Positions 35,601 to 44,798 of a stretch of 64,000 nucleotides of DNA are shown piece after piece. The stretch is taken from NCBI RefSeq assembly GCF_004322775.1, contig NZ_CP036403.1, positions 868,001 through 932,000 on the forward strand. Direction: 5' to 3'. Position 1 is the stretch's first letter, and every line of letters begins with the position of its first letter. The notes beneath the pieces are model-generated. The model saw only the letters and a program-made list of their open reading frames with translations. It made no database searches and was not told the origin of the DNA. Both the position numbers and the translations under genes were made by a program. The DNA is from Ornithinimicrobium sufpigmenti (GTDB taxonomy: Bacteria > Actinomycetota > Actinomycetes > Actinomycetales > Dermatophilaceae).

Positions 35601-35651
35601 GAGCACCACACCACAGACCTGAGAAGCACCCACTACAGAAGGGACCAGCGC

Positions 35652-35927
35652 ATGACTGCGCATCACCACCATGGGCACAACCACGGTGACAGCGAGGCTT
35701 CCAGCGGGGGAACGTGCGGCCGACATGCCCCCGCAGCGGACGCTGTCGGCCGAGCCAGCGCCGAGGAGATCACCGAATGCCCGGTGATGATCGGTACGAC
35801 CGTGATCAAGTCAGAGGCTGAGGACGCGGGCCTGTACCGAGACCACAACGGCCAGCGCTACTGGTTGTGCTGCGATGGCTGCGGTCCGCTCTTCGATGCA
35901 GACCCCCGACGCTACACAGCCGCCTAG
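35652..35927 (+). CDS. YHS/TRASH-domain metal-binding protein
   Basis: A 91-residue protein. The N-terminus is His-rich (MTAHHHHGHNHGDSEASSGG). The second half is a YHS domain: CPVMIGTTVIKSEAEDAGLY followed by RDHNGQRYWLCCDGCGPLFD and DPRRYTAA, with the cysteines placed to bind a metal ion. Such proteins act as small copper or silver carriers or sensors near CopA and CopB. It is 50 bases downstream of copA and 113 bases upstream of copB on the same strand. Confidence 0.85.
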   Translation: MTAHHHHGHNHGDSEASSGGTCGRHAPAADAVGRASAEEITECPVMIGTTVIKSEAEDAGLYRDHNGQRYWLCCDGCGPLFDADPRRYTAA

Positions 35928-36040
35928 CCCAGAGCTTCACGCCAGAGGAACCCGGCTCGTACAGTGCGCGGCCGCCCCACGCGCCGGTTCCGCCATCACC
36001 CGCATTACGCCCATACCGGATTGCAGACAGGAGCATCACG

Positions 36041-38293
36041 GTGCGCCCCAATGACAACAACCCGCCCCCCTCCTCGGGGCCCGAGAAACACGCGGACCTT
36101 CCCGGCACGCATTCTGGCCACTCGGACCACAACGAGATGAACGCAAGTCACGAGGGCCACGCCGACAGCCATCGGACGCATGCCGATCACGGTGCTGCTG
36201 ACCATGACCCTGCGCACGGTGACGAGCACGCCGACCACGACGGCGGTCATGCCGGCCAGCACCACGCCGGGCACGAGGACCACGGCGGCCACGCAGGCCA
36301 CGGCGACCACGTCGGGCAGTTCAGGAGACTGTTCTGGATCATGCTCGTCCTGGCGGTACCGGTGGTGGGCCTTAACGAGATGTTCGCCCGCCTCCTCGGC
36401 TACGAACTCCCCGACGCCGCATGGGTATGGTGGGTCTCCCCGATCCTGGGCACCGTCATCTATGTCTGGGGCGGCCGGCCTTTCCTGACCGGCGCGGTCT
36501 CCGAGATCCGCGCCCGCCAACCCGGCATGATGCTTCTCATCGCCCTGGCGATCACCGTGGCGTTCATCGCCTCCTGGGGCGCCAGCCTGCGCATCTTGGA
36601 CCACGAGCTGAACTTCTGGTGGGAACTGGCGTTGCTGGTGGTCATCATGCTGCTGGGCCACTGGATCGAGATGCGCTCCCTGGCACAGACCACGTCAGCA
36701 CTCGACTCCTTGGCGGCCCTGCTACCCGATGAGGCCGAGAAGATCGACGGCGACGACGTCGTCACGGTCGCCCCGGCCGACCTGGTCGTCGGTGATGTCG
36801 TGATCGTCCGTCCCGGGTCCTCGGTCCCCGCCGACGGCAAGATCGTCGACGGGTCCGCATCCATGGACGAATCGATGGTCACCGGCGAGTCAAAGACGGT
36901 CCGCCGTGAGATCGGCGAACAGGTGGTCGCCGGCACGGTGGCCACCGACTCCGGGCTGCGCGTCGAAGTGACCGCGATCGGCGATGACACGGCGCTGGCC
37001 GGCATCCAGAAGCTGGTGGCCGACGCGCAGGCATCATCCTCGCGCGCCCAGCGCATCGCCGACACTGCCGCCGGCTGGCTGTTCTGGTTCGCCCTGGGGG
37101 CGGCCGCGATCACCGCCATCGTCTGGAGTGTCCTCGGGATGCCGGACGCGGCGGTGGTGCGCACGATCACCGTGCTGGTGATCGCCTGCCCGCACGCGTT
37201 GGGCTTGGCTATCCCGCTGGTGGTGTCCATCGCCACCGAGCGGGCAGCCCGCGGTGGAGTGCTGATCAAGGACCGGCTCGCCCTGGAATCGATGCGCACC
37301 GTCGATGCCGTGCTCTTCGACAAGACCGGCACGCTGACCAAGGGTGAGCCCACCGTGACCGCCATCGAACCTGCCGGGAACCGCAGTGCCGAGGACGTGC
37401 TGGCCTTGGCCGCGGCGGCGGAGTCCGACAGCGAGCACCCGCTGGCCCGGGCCATCGTCGGCGCAGCTGGTACTCGTGACCTGCAGGTTCCGAAGGCGCG
37501 GGACTTCTCCTCCTCCCCGGCGGTCGGGGTCAAGGCGACAGTGGACGGCTCTGTGGTCGAGGTCGGCGGCCCCTACCTGCTCGAGGAGCACGGGCTGAAC
37601 GAGCTGCCCATCGCTGACCAGTGGCGTCCCGAGGGCGCAATCATCCTCCACGTCCTGGCCGACGGTGAGCTCATCGGGGCGTTGCGGTTGGCCGATGAGA
37701 TCCGCTCGGAGTCCCGTGACGCCGTCGACGCCCTGCACGCTGCGGGCGCCCAGGTCGTGATGATCACCGGCGACGCTCAGGCCGTGGCCGACACCGTCGC
37801 GAAGGAACTGGGGATCGACCGGGTCTTCGCCGGAGTGCGACCCGAGGACAAGGCCGCCAAGGTTGCCGAACTCCAAGACGAGGGCAAGAAGGTCGCCATG
37901 GTCGGTGATGGCGTGAACGACGCCCCGGCGTTGGCCCAGGCTGATGTCGGCATCGCGATCGGAGCCGGCACCGATGTAGCCATCGGATCCGCCGGGGTCA
38001 TCCTGGCGAGTTCGGACCCACGCTCGGTACTCTCGATCATCGATCTTTCTCGGGCTTCCTACCGAAAGATGAAGCAGAACCTCTGGTGGGCCGCCGGCTA
38101 CAACCTCGCGGCGGTCCCCCTGGCCGCCGGAGTCCTCGCACCGATCGGGTTCGTGCTGCCGATGAGCGTCGGCGCGATCCTGATGTCTGCCTCGACCGTC
38201 GTCGTCGCGCTCAACGCTCAGTTGCTCCGCCGCCTCGACCTGACTCCTGAGGCGAGCGCGGCCAAGTTCCTCGACGGGAACGCATCTACATGA
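36041..38293 (+). CDS. copB: P1B-type ATPase with CPH motif (CopB type)
   Basis: A 750-residue metal pump of the CopB class. Instead of an HMA domain it has a long His-rich N-terminus (HADHGAADHDPAHGDEHADH and further His-Gly repeats, residues ~30-90). The transport motif is VIACPHALGLAIPLV (CPH, ~382). Catalytic motifs are MVTGESKTV, LFDKTGTLTKGEPT (~426), SEHPLARA and [12 protein letters not shown] (~624). CopB-type pumps export copper or silver. GTG 36041 follows ACAGGAG; the frame is open further upstream but lacks a better site. It is followed by a CsoR gene 46 bases later. Confidence 0.95.
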   Translation: MRPNDNNPPPSSGPEKHADLPGTHSGHSDHNEMNASHEGHADSHRTHADHGAADHDPAHGDEHADHDGGHAGQHHAGHEDHGGHAGHGDHVGQFRRLFWIMLVLAVPVVGLNEMFARLLGYELPDAAWVWWVSPILGTVIYVWGGRPFLTGAVSEIRARQPGMMLLIALAITVAFIASWGASLRILDHELNFWWELALLVVIMLLGHWIEMRSLAQTTSALDSLAALLPDEAEKIDGDDVVTVAPADLVVGDVVIVRPGSSVPADGKIVDGSASMDESMVTGESKTVRREIGEQVVAGTVATDSGLRVEVTAIGDDTALAGIQKLVADAQASSSRAQRIADTAAGWLFWFALGAAAITAIVWSVLGMPDAAVVRTITVLVIACPHALGLAIPLVVSIATERAARGGVLIKDRLALESMRTVDAVLFDKTGTLTKGEPTVTAIEPAGNRSAEDVLALAAAAESDSEHPLARAIVGAAGTRDLQVPKARDFSSSPAVGVKATVDGSVVEVGGPYLLEEHGLNELPIADQWRPEGAIILHVLADGELIGALRLADEIRSESRDAVDALHAAGAQVVMITGDAQAVADTVAKELGIDRVFAGVRPEDKAAKVAELQDEGKKVAMVGDGVNDAPALAQADVGIAIGAGTDVAIGSAGVILASSDPRSVLSIIDLSRASYRKMKQNLWWAAGYNLAAVPLAAGVLAPIGFVLPMSVGAILMSASTVVVALNAQLLRRLDLTPEASAAKFLDGNAST

Positions 38294-38339
38294 CTCATCC
38301 GCGACCCAGGGCGGACACCACACGAACAGGAGAAACACG

Positions 38340-38654
38340 ATGGAAACCATCGCCACGCCAACGGCCGGAGCCGACCACGGCTACATCAGCGACAAGGACC
38401 GCTACCTTGCCCGTCTCAAGCGCATCGAGGGACAAACCCGCGGCATCCACCGCATGATCGATGAAGACACCTACTGCATCGACATCCTCACCCAGGTCAG
38501 TGCCGTCACCTCTGCCTTGGAGAACGTCGCCCTGGCACTCTTGAACGACCACCTCAGGCACTGTGTGGTCGCCGCCGCCAAGGCCGGCGGTCCCGACGCC
38601 GACAGGAAGATCCACGAGGCCACCAGCGCCATCGCCCGGTTGGTCAAGTCGTAA
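38340..38654 (+). CDS. csoR: CsoR/DUF156-family copper-sensing repressor
   Basis: A 104-residue four-helix repressor. The N-terminal region RYLARLKRIEGQTRGIHRMI binds DNA. The Cu(I) ligands are conserved in the Cys-His-Cys pattern: DTYCIDILTQVSA and LLNDHLRHCVV. When Cu(I) binds, CsoR leaves its operator. It is the last gene of the copA-copB cluster and probably regulates the palindromes at 32019-32062. GGAG precedes the ATG. A second paralogue is at 61746-62057. Confidence 0.93.
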   Translation: METIATPTAGADHGYISDKDRYLARLKRIEGQTRGIHRMIDEDTYCIDILTQVSAVTSALENVALALLNDHLRHCVVAAAKAGGPDADRKIHEATSAIARLVKS

Positions 38655-38668
38655 GGGGTCCGCCCGAC

Positions 38669-40441
38669 CTATTTTCGACCAAGGGTCCCCAGGCTGAACC
38701 CACCGGAGCGGCGGTCGTCGGCAACGGAGGTGACGCTGCCCTGGTCCCAGTCGACCTCCAAGGCCTGCAGCGATCCGAACTCACTGCGCCTGGAGGGGTC
38801 GAGCACCCTGACGACATACCCCAGTTCTCGCATCTCCTCGGCGAGGTCGGAGTTCTCCAGCAACAGCTCGCCGCCGACGTGCAGGAAGCGGGGTGCGGCC
38901 ACGAGGTCCTCCAGCTCCTCTCCGTGCAAGGTCCAGCGCAGCACGGCCGAGGCGATGGTGTTCGGGATCTGCTGGCCGCCGGGGGTACCCAGAACCAGGA
39001 CCGGCCGGCCGGCGTCGTCCAGGACCATCGACGGTGCACTCCAGCTGACCGAGCGCCGACCGGGTGACGGGTTGTTGGCGTCGGTGGTGCCGATCGCTTC
39101 GAATCTCTCCAGGTGGTTGTTGAGGAAGTAGCCGTCGACATAGCGACCGCTACCCCAGAAATAGGTGATGGTGTTGGTCATCGAGACCGCACCTCCATCA
39201 GCATCGACCACGGAGATGTGCGTGGTGTTGCCGCTGCCCTGGTAGGAGGTGCCGGCCGCCATGGCAGGAACGTGCCCGTCGTCCTCGGGGCCGAGGGCCA
39301 GCACCTGGTCGGCGAGTGCGGCGTTGACCACGGGGTCGATGAGCCGATCCACAGGAACGTCGACGAAGGCGGGGTCGCCAAGGACTGTCTGCACAGACTC
39401 CTCCGCGACGCCCCACGCTTGCGAGGTGAGGTCGACGAACTCGCGGGAGTAGGGCTCCACGTCCGCGATCCCCCCGGACTCGGCGATCTGCACCAGTTGG
39501 ATGAGTGCGGCACCGGGCAGGGCGGGTGCGGCTGAGAGCAGCGTGTAGTTCCCGATCTCACCGGACGGGGCCGGCAGAACTTGCACGTCGTAGCCCGCTA
39601 CCGTTGCCGCATCGAGCCCGGGCACCCGCAGGAGCTGCTGAGCGAGGCTGCCGGTATACAGAGCCTGCGGGCCCTCCTGGGCGAGCGCGGCCAGGGTATT
39701 GGCCAGGTCCTGCTGCACTAGGAGGTCATCTTCGAGCAGCGGGCTGCCGTCCGCCCCACGGAAGTGGTCCAAGCCGGTGGTGGCGCTCTGGCCGTCGGGC
39801 AGCGCGAGCGTCATCGCCAGGAAGCCGGAGACGGGGACTCCGTCCTGTGCCGCGATCAGTGCCGGTTGGAGCAGGTCGGCCCACGGCAGCGAGCCGTGGT
39901 CCTCGTGCAGGCGGGCCATGCCGGCCACGAAACCTGGAGCGCCTACGTGGTCGGCCGGGATGGTCCCGTCGACACCAACCACCTCGCGGTAGTCGTAGCT
40001 GTCGGCAGCGCCGTCTGTGAGCACGATCGCGGCCCCGCCACCGCCGATGCCGGAAGTTGCCGGGTGGAGGACGGAGTCGGCGAACGCGGCTGCGATGGCT
40101 GCGTCCACCGCGTTGCCTCCTTGTTCCAGCATGAGGGTGCCGGCCTCGGCCGCACGGGGATGGCCCGCTGAGACCCCATAAGCGCCGAGTTGGTTGTCCT
40201 GCACGGGCTGGCCCGGTGCTGTTGTGACGTCCGCGTCGCTGGGGTGGGGGTCCGTCTCCTCGGGCGCCTCGGTCGTGGCCGGTGCGGACGGTGGGGGTGT
40301 GTCGACCTGGGTGGGGACAACGGTAGTGATCTCGGGGGTTCCCTGGCGGGCAGTCTCCGAGGGCTCGGTGCACGCCGCGAGCCAGGGGAGGGACAGCATG
40401 AGGGCGCAGCCGGTAGCCAGACGTGCGGTTGAGCTCGTCAT
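38669..40441 (-). CDS. ggt: Gamma-glutamyltransferase, lipoprotein precursor
   Basis: A 590-residue Ntn-hydrolase exported as a lipoprotein: the signal peptide ends LPWLAAC (lipobox). After an acidic linker, the large subunit begins YGVSAGHPRAAEAGTLMLEQ and contains GGNAVDAAIAAAF and SGIGGGGAAIV. Autocleavage occurs before the Thr in GSGNTTHISVVDADG (~residue 405), freeing the small subunit. It removes gamma-glutamyl groups from thiols and peptides, as in glutathione salvage. It is convergent with csoR; its place in a metal island may relate to thiol turnover, but that is uncertain. Confidence 0.93.
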   Translation of the reverse strand: MTSSTARLATGCALMLSLPWLAACTEPSETARQGTPEITTVVPTQVDTPPPSAPATTEAPEETDPHPSDADVTTAPGQPVQDNQLGAYGVSAGHPRAAEAGTLMLEQGGNAVDAAIAAAFADSVLHPATSGIGGGGAAIVLTDGAADSYDYREVVGVDGTIPADHVGAPGFVAGMARLHEDHGSLPWADLLQPALIAAQDGVPVSGFLAMTLALPDGQSATTGLDHFRGADGSPLLEDDLLVQQDLANTLAALAQEGPQALYTGSLAQQLLRVPGLDAATVAGYDVQVLPAPSGEIGNYTLLSAAPALPGAALIQLVQIAESGGIADVEPYSREFVDLTSQAWGVAEESVQTVLGDPAFVDVPVDRLIDPVVNAALADQVLALGPEDDGHVPAMAAGTSYQGSGNTTHISVVDADGGAVSMTNTITYFWGSGRYVDGYFLNNHLERFEAIGTTDANNPSPGRRSVSWSAPSMVLDDAGRPVLVLGTPGGQQIPNTIASAVLRWTLHGEELEDLVAAPRFLHVGGELLLENSDLAEEMRELGYVVRVLDPSRRSEFGSLQALEVDWDQGSVTSVADDRRSGGFSLGTLGRK

Positions 40442-40732
40442 CAGAGATCTTCCTGGGCGGGCGGGGGCTGGAGATCGGCGGGGGTCGGGCGCAGCCTCGG
40501 ATGCGGAAGAGGCCCACCTGGGCGTGAAGCGTGGCCCGGTTCCGGGCGAACTTTAGACAAACAACAGGCTGTAACGACCATGCTAACGAGCGCCACGGCA
40601 TTCCTGAGGCCAGCCCGTCCTGACCTGCGCCTTGACTGTGGCCAGAGCGGGAAGTCAAGGTTGACTGCCGGCCGCTGGTCAGTCACGTCCAGTTCCAGGA
40701 GGAGTGGGATCGCCGGACCCCAAGGTGTCCGG

Positions 40733-41827
40733 TCACGGTCGCGAGGCGGGGCTGCGGGGTCCCATGAGCCAGGGTTTCCTGAGCAGCCATTCCAGCGGTC
40801 CTGGTCGTCCTGTCTTGCTCCAGAGACCAGCTGCGCCGACGATGACAGCGTTGAGGGCTGTGGCGACGAAAATGCCGCCGCCTGGGGTGAATCCGTCGGC
40901 GGGCATGATCAGGGCCAGGATCACCACGTGCAGCACGTAGGCGGTAAAGGCGAAACGTCCGGTGTCTGCCAGGACGCTCCTGATCCGGGGGGCGGCGGTC
41001 TGCCACCGTAAGCACGCCCCGATGACCAGCACCGCACCGCCCACGCTCGAGATGAGCCACAACGGCATCTGCCCGTGCGCGACGCCGGTCAGCAGGCGCA
41101 ACGGTCCGGTGTCGGCGCGCTCACCCAGGACGGCGTAGTTCGCGTAGGCGACCGCGGCACCACCCACGGCTGCGACAGCACCCCATACGACCATCCGCCA
41201 CGTGGTTTGGGCGCGACGCAGATCGACCCGGGCGAGCAGCAGCCCGACGATGAAGGGCACCGTCCAACTGGCCAACGGGTAAGGCCCGGACAAGGTCAGG
41301 GAGAACACCAGATCGTCTGGGGGAGTAGTCACGGATACGCCCTGCAGTCCCTTGTGCCACGGGTGCACGAGGTCGTGATAGACGATGAGGCCTGGCCCGA
41401 GCACCATGACGATTGCCGCTACCGCGGCCAGGGCGCGAGACGGCAGACGCCATAGCAACGGAGCGAACAGGAACAGCACCGCATAGGTCTGCAGGATGAT
41501 GCTGACCCGGTCGGTCATCGTCTGCAGGGCCAGCCCCAGCGTGAACAGCAGGACGACCCGCCACAGCAGATCCGGCCAGAGTCGATCCCGGCGGCTCGTC
41601 AACAGGTACCCCATGCCCAGCCCGGCGACAGTGACGAAGAGTACTGAGGCCCGGCCGTATGGGAGGAGGTAGAGGCGGTGGAGAAAGGAAGTGGCAGGCA
41701 GCGGCCCCACGTTGACGATGATCATGCCGAGGATCGCCAAGCCTCGTGCCACGTCCAGTCCTACCAGGCGGGGTCGCTTTGCACCCCTGACGTCGTCTGT
41801 CCTGGGGACAGCATGGCGGCGCGGCAT
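40733..41827 (-). CDS. DUF418/acyltransferase-like multi-pass membrane protein
   Basis: A 364-residue integral membrane protein with about ten hydrophobic segments. Its N-terminal RLVGLDVARGLAILGMIIVN and the later AFTAYVLHVVILALI are characteristic of the DUF1624/DUF418 (YeiB, HGSNAT-like) group of membrane acyltransferase-related proteins. No substrate is known. It is encoded leftwards upstream of ggt, about 290 bases away, and ATG 41827 fits the family start. Nothing ties it directly to metals. Confidence 0.8.
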   Translation of the reverse strand: MPRRHAVPRTDDVRGAKRPRLVGLDVARGLAILGMIIVNVGPLPATSFLHRLYLLPYGRASVLFVTVAGLGMGYLLTSRRDRLWPDLLWRVVLLFTLGLALQTMTDRVSIILQTYAVLFLFAPLLWRLPSRALAAVAAIVMVLGPGLIVYHDLVHPWHKGLQGVSVTTPPDDLVFSLTLSGPYPLASWTVPFIVGLLLARVDLRRAQTTWRMVVWGAVAAVGGAAVAYANYAVLGERADTGPLRLLTGVAHGQMPLWLISSVGGAVLVIGACLRWQTAAPRIRSVLADTGRFAFTAYVLHVVILALIMPADGFTPGGGIFVATALNAVIVGAAGLWSKTGRPGPLEWLLRKPWLMGPRSPASRP

Positions 41828-42239
41828 GATGTGAGGGTATCCAAGGTACGAGACGCAATCTTCAGGCCCGCAGCTGGACTACCCTCAAGGTTCACCCGGT
41901 ACACCTTGCCGGATCAGCCCCGCTCGTGGTGTTGGCTGAGCTCCCGTCGATCACCGTCGGCACGAGCGTCTGGTGGGATGCCTGCCTCTCTGGTCATCGG
42001 TGACGAGCGGGCCCTCTCAGTGAGCTAGCAATCAGCCAACCGGCGCACGCCCTCTCGACCGTATGAAGCGGCGCACGGACTTCGGTCCCAGCCTGGGCAG
42101 GCAGACAGACCTCGCTGGCCGAGTGGAATCACCGACGCGGTCATCACGGGGCTGGACGTCGGCGCAATTGTCCTCCTGTTACCCGTCCGGTCGAGCAGAC
42201 CTGGGGCTGTCCCTGGCGCCCTGTCTGTGCAGGCAGTTC
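41828..42239. other. Gene-free stretch
   Basis: About 410 bases between the DUF418 gene and the ArsR relic. Open frames here are short and show no domain. Given the decay of adjacent genes, it may be eroded coding DNA. Confidence 0.5.
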
Positions 42240-42540
42240 TCAATACGTGTGTGGCTCGGTGCCGGTCACCTCGCCGGTGACGTGCTCGGCGTGGGAGGGG
42301 GCCTCGGTGAGGAGGCGGCGGACCTGGGCGGCTGCAGACGAGGCCGACCAGGCGCAGTTTGGTTCAGGTGCTGGCTGATGGCGGAGGGGGCGGCGTCAAC
42401 GAGCTGGGACATTGTGGTGACGTTGGCCTCGCGCCGGAGTAGGACCCACAGGATCATCAACCGGGTGGGGTCGGCGAGCATGCGGAAGGCCTCGACAGCA
42501 GCTGGGCGTGCTCATCGGTGGGGATGGAACTCGTGTTCGC
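42240..42540 (-). pseudogene. ArsR/SmtB-family metalloregulator, degraded
   Basis: Fragments in different frames match one ArsR repressor. The N-terminus NTSSIPTDEHAQ has GCG where ATG is expected (42538-42540), and a one-base loss follows. The core reads MLADPTRLMILWVLLRREAN and LVDAAPSAISQHLN, then KLRLVGLV in a second frame. The winged-helix hairpin is deleted, and the C-terminus resumes as VRRLLTEAPSHAEHVTGEV. At least three lesions make it non-functional. It probably once controlled a Zn/Cd/Co exporter. Confidence 0.82.
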
Positions 42541-42687
42541 GGGACGCTGCCTTCTCTGGTTGCCGCGGCCGCCCCTTCCCGCGGTAATGAAGTGGTTTGG
42601 CACGCCCACCCAGCAAGGACCGCCCGGACCGGGCCGTTGAACACCGTGGACTCGCCCAGCTGCGGTGGTGCGGTGGTGTGCGCTGCC

Positions 42688-43047
42688 TCAAGCCAGGACG
42701 GCCAGCGTGAGCAGAGCGGCGGTGAGTCCGAGGATCAGGGTGAGGAGGAGGTATGCGGCGGCGACCCCAGGGGTGTGACGTCCGAGCTGTGCCGTCTGCA
42801 CTGCCAGCGTGCTCCACGTGGTGAGGGCACCGCACAGCCCGGTCCCCAGGAGGAGAACCATCACCGGCGACTCCACAAGGGCTACCACCGCGCCGAGGCC
42901 TGCTGAACCGACCGTGTTGACGACCAGCAGGCCGCGCAACGGTCCCCAAGACGCGGTGGTGAACAGGTGACGCAAGAGGGCTCCGACCGCACCGCCGACC
43001 GCCACGGCAAGGACCGCCCAGCCCCAGGTGACGCTGGGGTCTGTCAC
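42688..43047 (-). CDS. crcB: CrcB/Fluc fluoride channel subunit
   Basis: A 119-residue four-helix membrane protein: WAVLAVAVGGAVGALLRHLF with the conserved GxxGAxxR start, then LLVVNTVGSAGLGAVVAL with the conserved Asn, and GLCGALTTWSTLAVQT matching the GxxGGxTTFST motif. Fluc channels export fluoride as antiparallel dimers; actinobacteria often encode two unequal subunits in tandem. GTG 43047 overlaps the stop of the upstream crcB (GTGA). Confidence 0.9.
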   Translation of the reverse strand: MTDPSVTWGWAVLAVAVGGAVGALLRHLFTTASWGPLRGLLVVNTVGSAGLGAVVALVESPVMVLLLGTGLCGALTTWSTLAVQTAQLGRHTPGVAAAYLLLTLILGLTAALLTLAVLA

Positions 43048-43433
43048 GGCAGGTTCCAGAGCTGACGCACCAAGGTGGCAGCCAGACCTGCCCCGGTCAC
43101 GCACAGGAGTGGTGTCGCCACCAGATAGGTCAGGGCGACCGCCGGAGCGGCGTCCGTCAGGAGAATGACTTGCATTGTGTACGTGGAGAAGGTGGTGAAC
43201 CCACCGAGCACACCGGTTGCAAAGAATGCCCGGTGCACTCCCGAGCCGACGCCACTATCGAGCACCACCACGACGGCCCCAAGCACGGCCGAGCCGAACA
43301 CATTGACCAGAAGGGTCCCCCACGGAACCGACCCTGGAGTGACCGGCAGCAGCAGATCGACGACCCACCTGAGCAGGCTGCCAGTGGCGCCGCCGAGAGC
43401 GACCGCCAGCAGGGTGCGGGCCGCGGTCGTCAC
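43044..43433 (-). CDS. crcB: CrcB/Fluc fluoride channel subunit (partner)
   Basis: About 129 residues with LLAVALGGATGSLLRWVVDL, GTLLVNVFGSAVLGAVVVVL and TGVLGGFTTFSTYTMQVILL, the complete set of Fluc motifs. GTG 43433 begins the alignable region; an ATG at 43508 would add 25 residues (MTTALTVNWFGCGCAGRVSG...) with a Cys pair but no ribosome site. It overlaps the following crcB by four bases. I see no convincing fluoride riboswitch upstream. Confidence 0.88.
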   Translation of the reverse strand: MTTAARTLLAVALGGATGSLLRWVVDLLLPVTPGSVPWGTLLVNVFGSAVLGAVVVVLDSGVGSGVHRAFFATGVLGGFTTFSTYTMQVILLTDAAPAVALTYLVATPLLCVTGAGLAATLVRQLWNLP

Positions 43434-43515
43434 CCCGGAAGCGTAGCGACCGCTGACCCTCCCGGCACACCCGCAGCCGAACCAGTTCACCGTCAGGGCG
43501 GTGGTCATCGCGCAC

Positions 43516-43670
43516 TGGGTGCCCGCATCGACGCATCACCGGCGTGCTTATGGGCGCCCTCATCATGCCCCGTGCCGCACCAGCCTGCGCCAGGACGGCA
43601 TGGGCGCCCAGCACCGCCAGGCCGGTGGTGATGGTGCACGTGTGCAGGTCGTGCACGCCCCGCACGTGCG
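43516..43670 (-). pseudogene. Cation diffusion facilitator (CzcD-like) fragment
   Basis: The leftward frame contains VRGVHDLHTCTITTGLAVLG followed by AHAVL, the conserved cytoplasmic C-terminal segment of CDF zinc/cadmium/cobalt exporters (usual VHDLHVWTITSG). The transmembrane part is missing and the frame degrades on both sides. With the ArsR relic it suggests a decayed metalloregulator-exporter pair interrupted by the crcB genes. Confidence 0.72.
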
Positions 43671-43800
43671 GTCCTGGACGATGAGTGCTTCACCGACGGT
43701 CACGCCGCGAGATGCTCCAAAGCTTCGGGACGGCGTCGCCGCCTACTTCACCGTCAGCATCGACCAGGGGAGATCTCACCGATGGCCTTGTTCGATGAGG

Positions 43801-43829
43801 GCCCCGGCACCTGGGTCGGGTGCCGGGGC
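43801..43829 (-). terminator. GC-rich hairpin after the MDR-type gene
   Basis: A perfect 11-bp stem (GCCCCGGCACC / GGTGCCGGGGC) with a 7-base loop lies 18 bases beyond the stop of the leftward oxidoreductase gene. There is no U-tract, so it is a weak or Rho-assisted terminator at best. Confidence 0.55.
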
Positions 43830-43846
43830 TGCGCCCGAGGGGAGGG

Positions 43847-44752
43847 TCAGGGCACGATGACGGTCTTGCCCACCGCGTGACCGGTCTCGACGACGGCTAG
43901 AGCTTGGCGGGCTTGGTCCAACGGGTATTCCCCGCTGATCCGCGGAGTGATCACCTCGTATCCGATCACCGAGGTGATCTTCATCAACGTCTCGGGGTCA
44001 CGCGAGCGGCCCGCACCGCCCAGCTCGATCGCAGTCTCGGGGTCGGCGGCAGAGACGATCCGGTCCGGTGTCGTGGCCAGCGGCGCGACATCCCGCAGCG
44101 CCTGACCTCCGACGAGGTCGACGATGAGGTCGACGCCCTGAGGGGCGAGTTCGCGGACGGCTGCGGGGGCCTCTTGGCCGGCGGCCACGAACGAGGCCCC
44201 GGTCGATTCGACGAGGTCACGCTTGTCCGGTGAGGCGATCCCGATGACCCGGAACTCGTGCAACAGACCGATCTCGGCCGCCAGGTGGCCGACGCCGCCA
44301 CCTGCCCCGAGGACAAGCATGGTCTGACCGGTCTCGAGCTCGATCTCGTGGGTGAGGTCGTATGCCGTGGTCCCGGCGACCGGGATGGTGGCTGCCACGG
44401 CGAACGAGATCGCTTCTGGCTTGGCGACGGCCTGGTCGCCGCGCAGCAGGGCATGGTCTGCGAACCCGCCCTGTCCCGGCGCGACCGGCCCCAGGACCTC
44501 GTCGCCCTCGGCAAACTCCTCGACTTCCGGTCCGACCGCGGCGACGACGCCGGCGACCTCGCGGCCCATCGGGGCTGGCAGTTGTCCGTCCCGCCCGAGG
44601 TGGCCATCGCGGATCTTCCAGTCCACCGGGTTCACCCCGGCGGCGCGGACCTCGACAAGGAGCTCACCCGCCCCCGGCTCGGGGATGGGGCGTTCTATCA
44701 GCTCCTCCCCTTCGGGACCGCCGTACTGGTTGAACACGTACACCCGTGACAT
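43847..44752 (-). CDS. NADP-dependent quinone-oxidoreductase-like MDR protein
   Basis: A 301-residue zinc-free medium-chain reductase. The N-terminus is VYVFNQYGGPEGEELIERPI, then VRAAGVNPVDWKIRDGHLG and PMGREVAGVVAAVGPEVEEF. The nucleotide-binding motif is LVLGAGGGVGHLAAEIGLL, an AxGGVG-type signature preferring NADPH. It likely reduces quinones or enals under oxidative or metal stress. The ATG at 44752 follows AGAAGGGAG and fits the family. It is 46 bases downstream of the cupin gene and probably cotranscribed. Confidence 0.88.
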   Translation of the reverse strand: MSRVYVFNQYGGPEGEELIERPIPEPGAGELLVEVRAAGVNPVDWKIRDGHLGRDGQLPAPMGREVAGVVAAVGPEVEEFAEGDEVLGPVAPGQGGFADHALLRGDQAVAKPEAISFAVAATIPVAGTTAYDLTHEIELETGQTMLVLGAGGGVGHLAAEIGLLHEFRVIGIASPDKRDLVESTGASFVAAGQEAPAAVRELAPQGVDLIVDLVGGQALRDVAPLATTPDRIVSAADPETAIELGGAGRSRDPETLMKITSVIGYEVITPRISGEYPLDQARQALAVVETGHAVGKTVIVP

Positions 44753-44798
44753 CTCTTTTCTCCCTTCTCTCAATCTTGACGTAAGTGCCCGAAGTTGC

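Noticed and set aside
43434..43700. Fluoride riboswitch upstream of the crcB pair
   Set aside because: I could not find the conserved GGCGAUG and UGAUG...CCUAC blocks in proper order; a GCATGATGAGGG stretch is superficially similar only.
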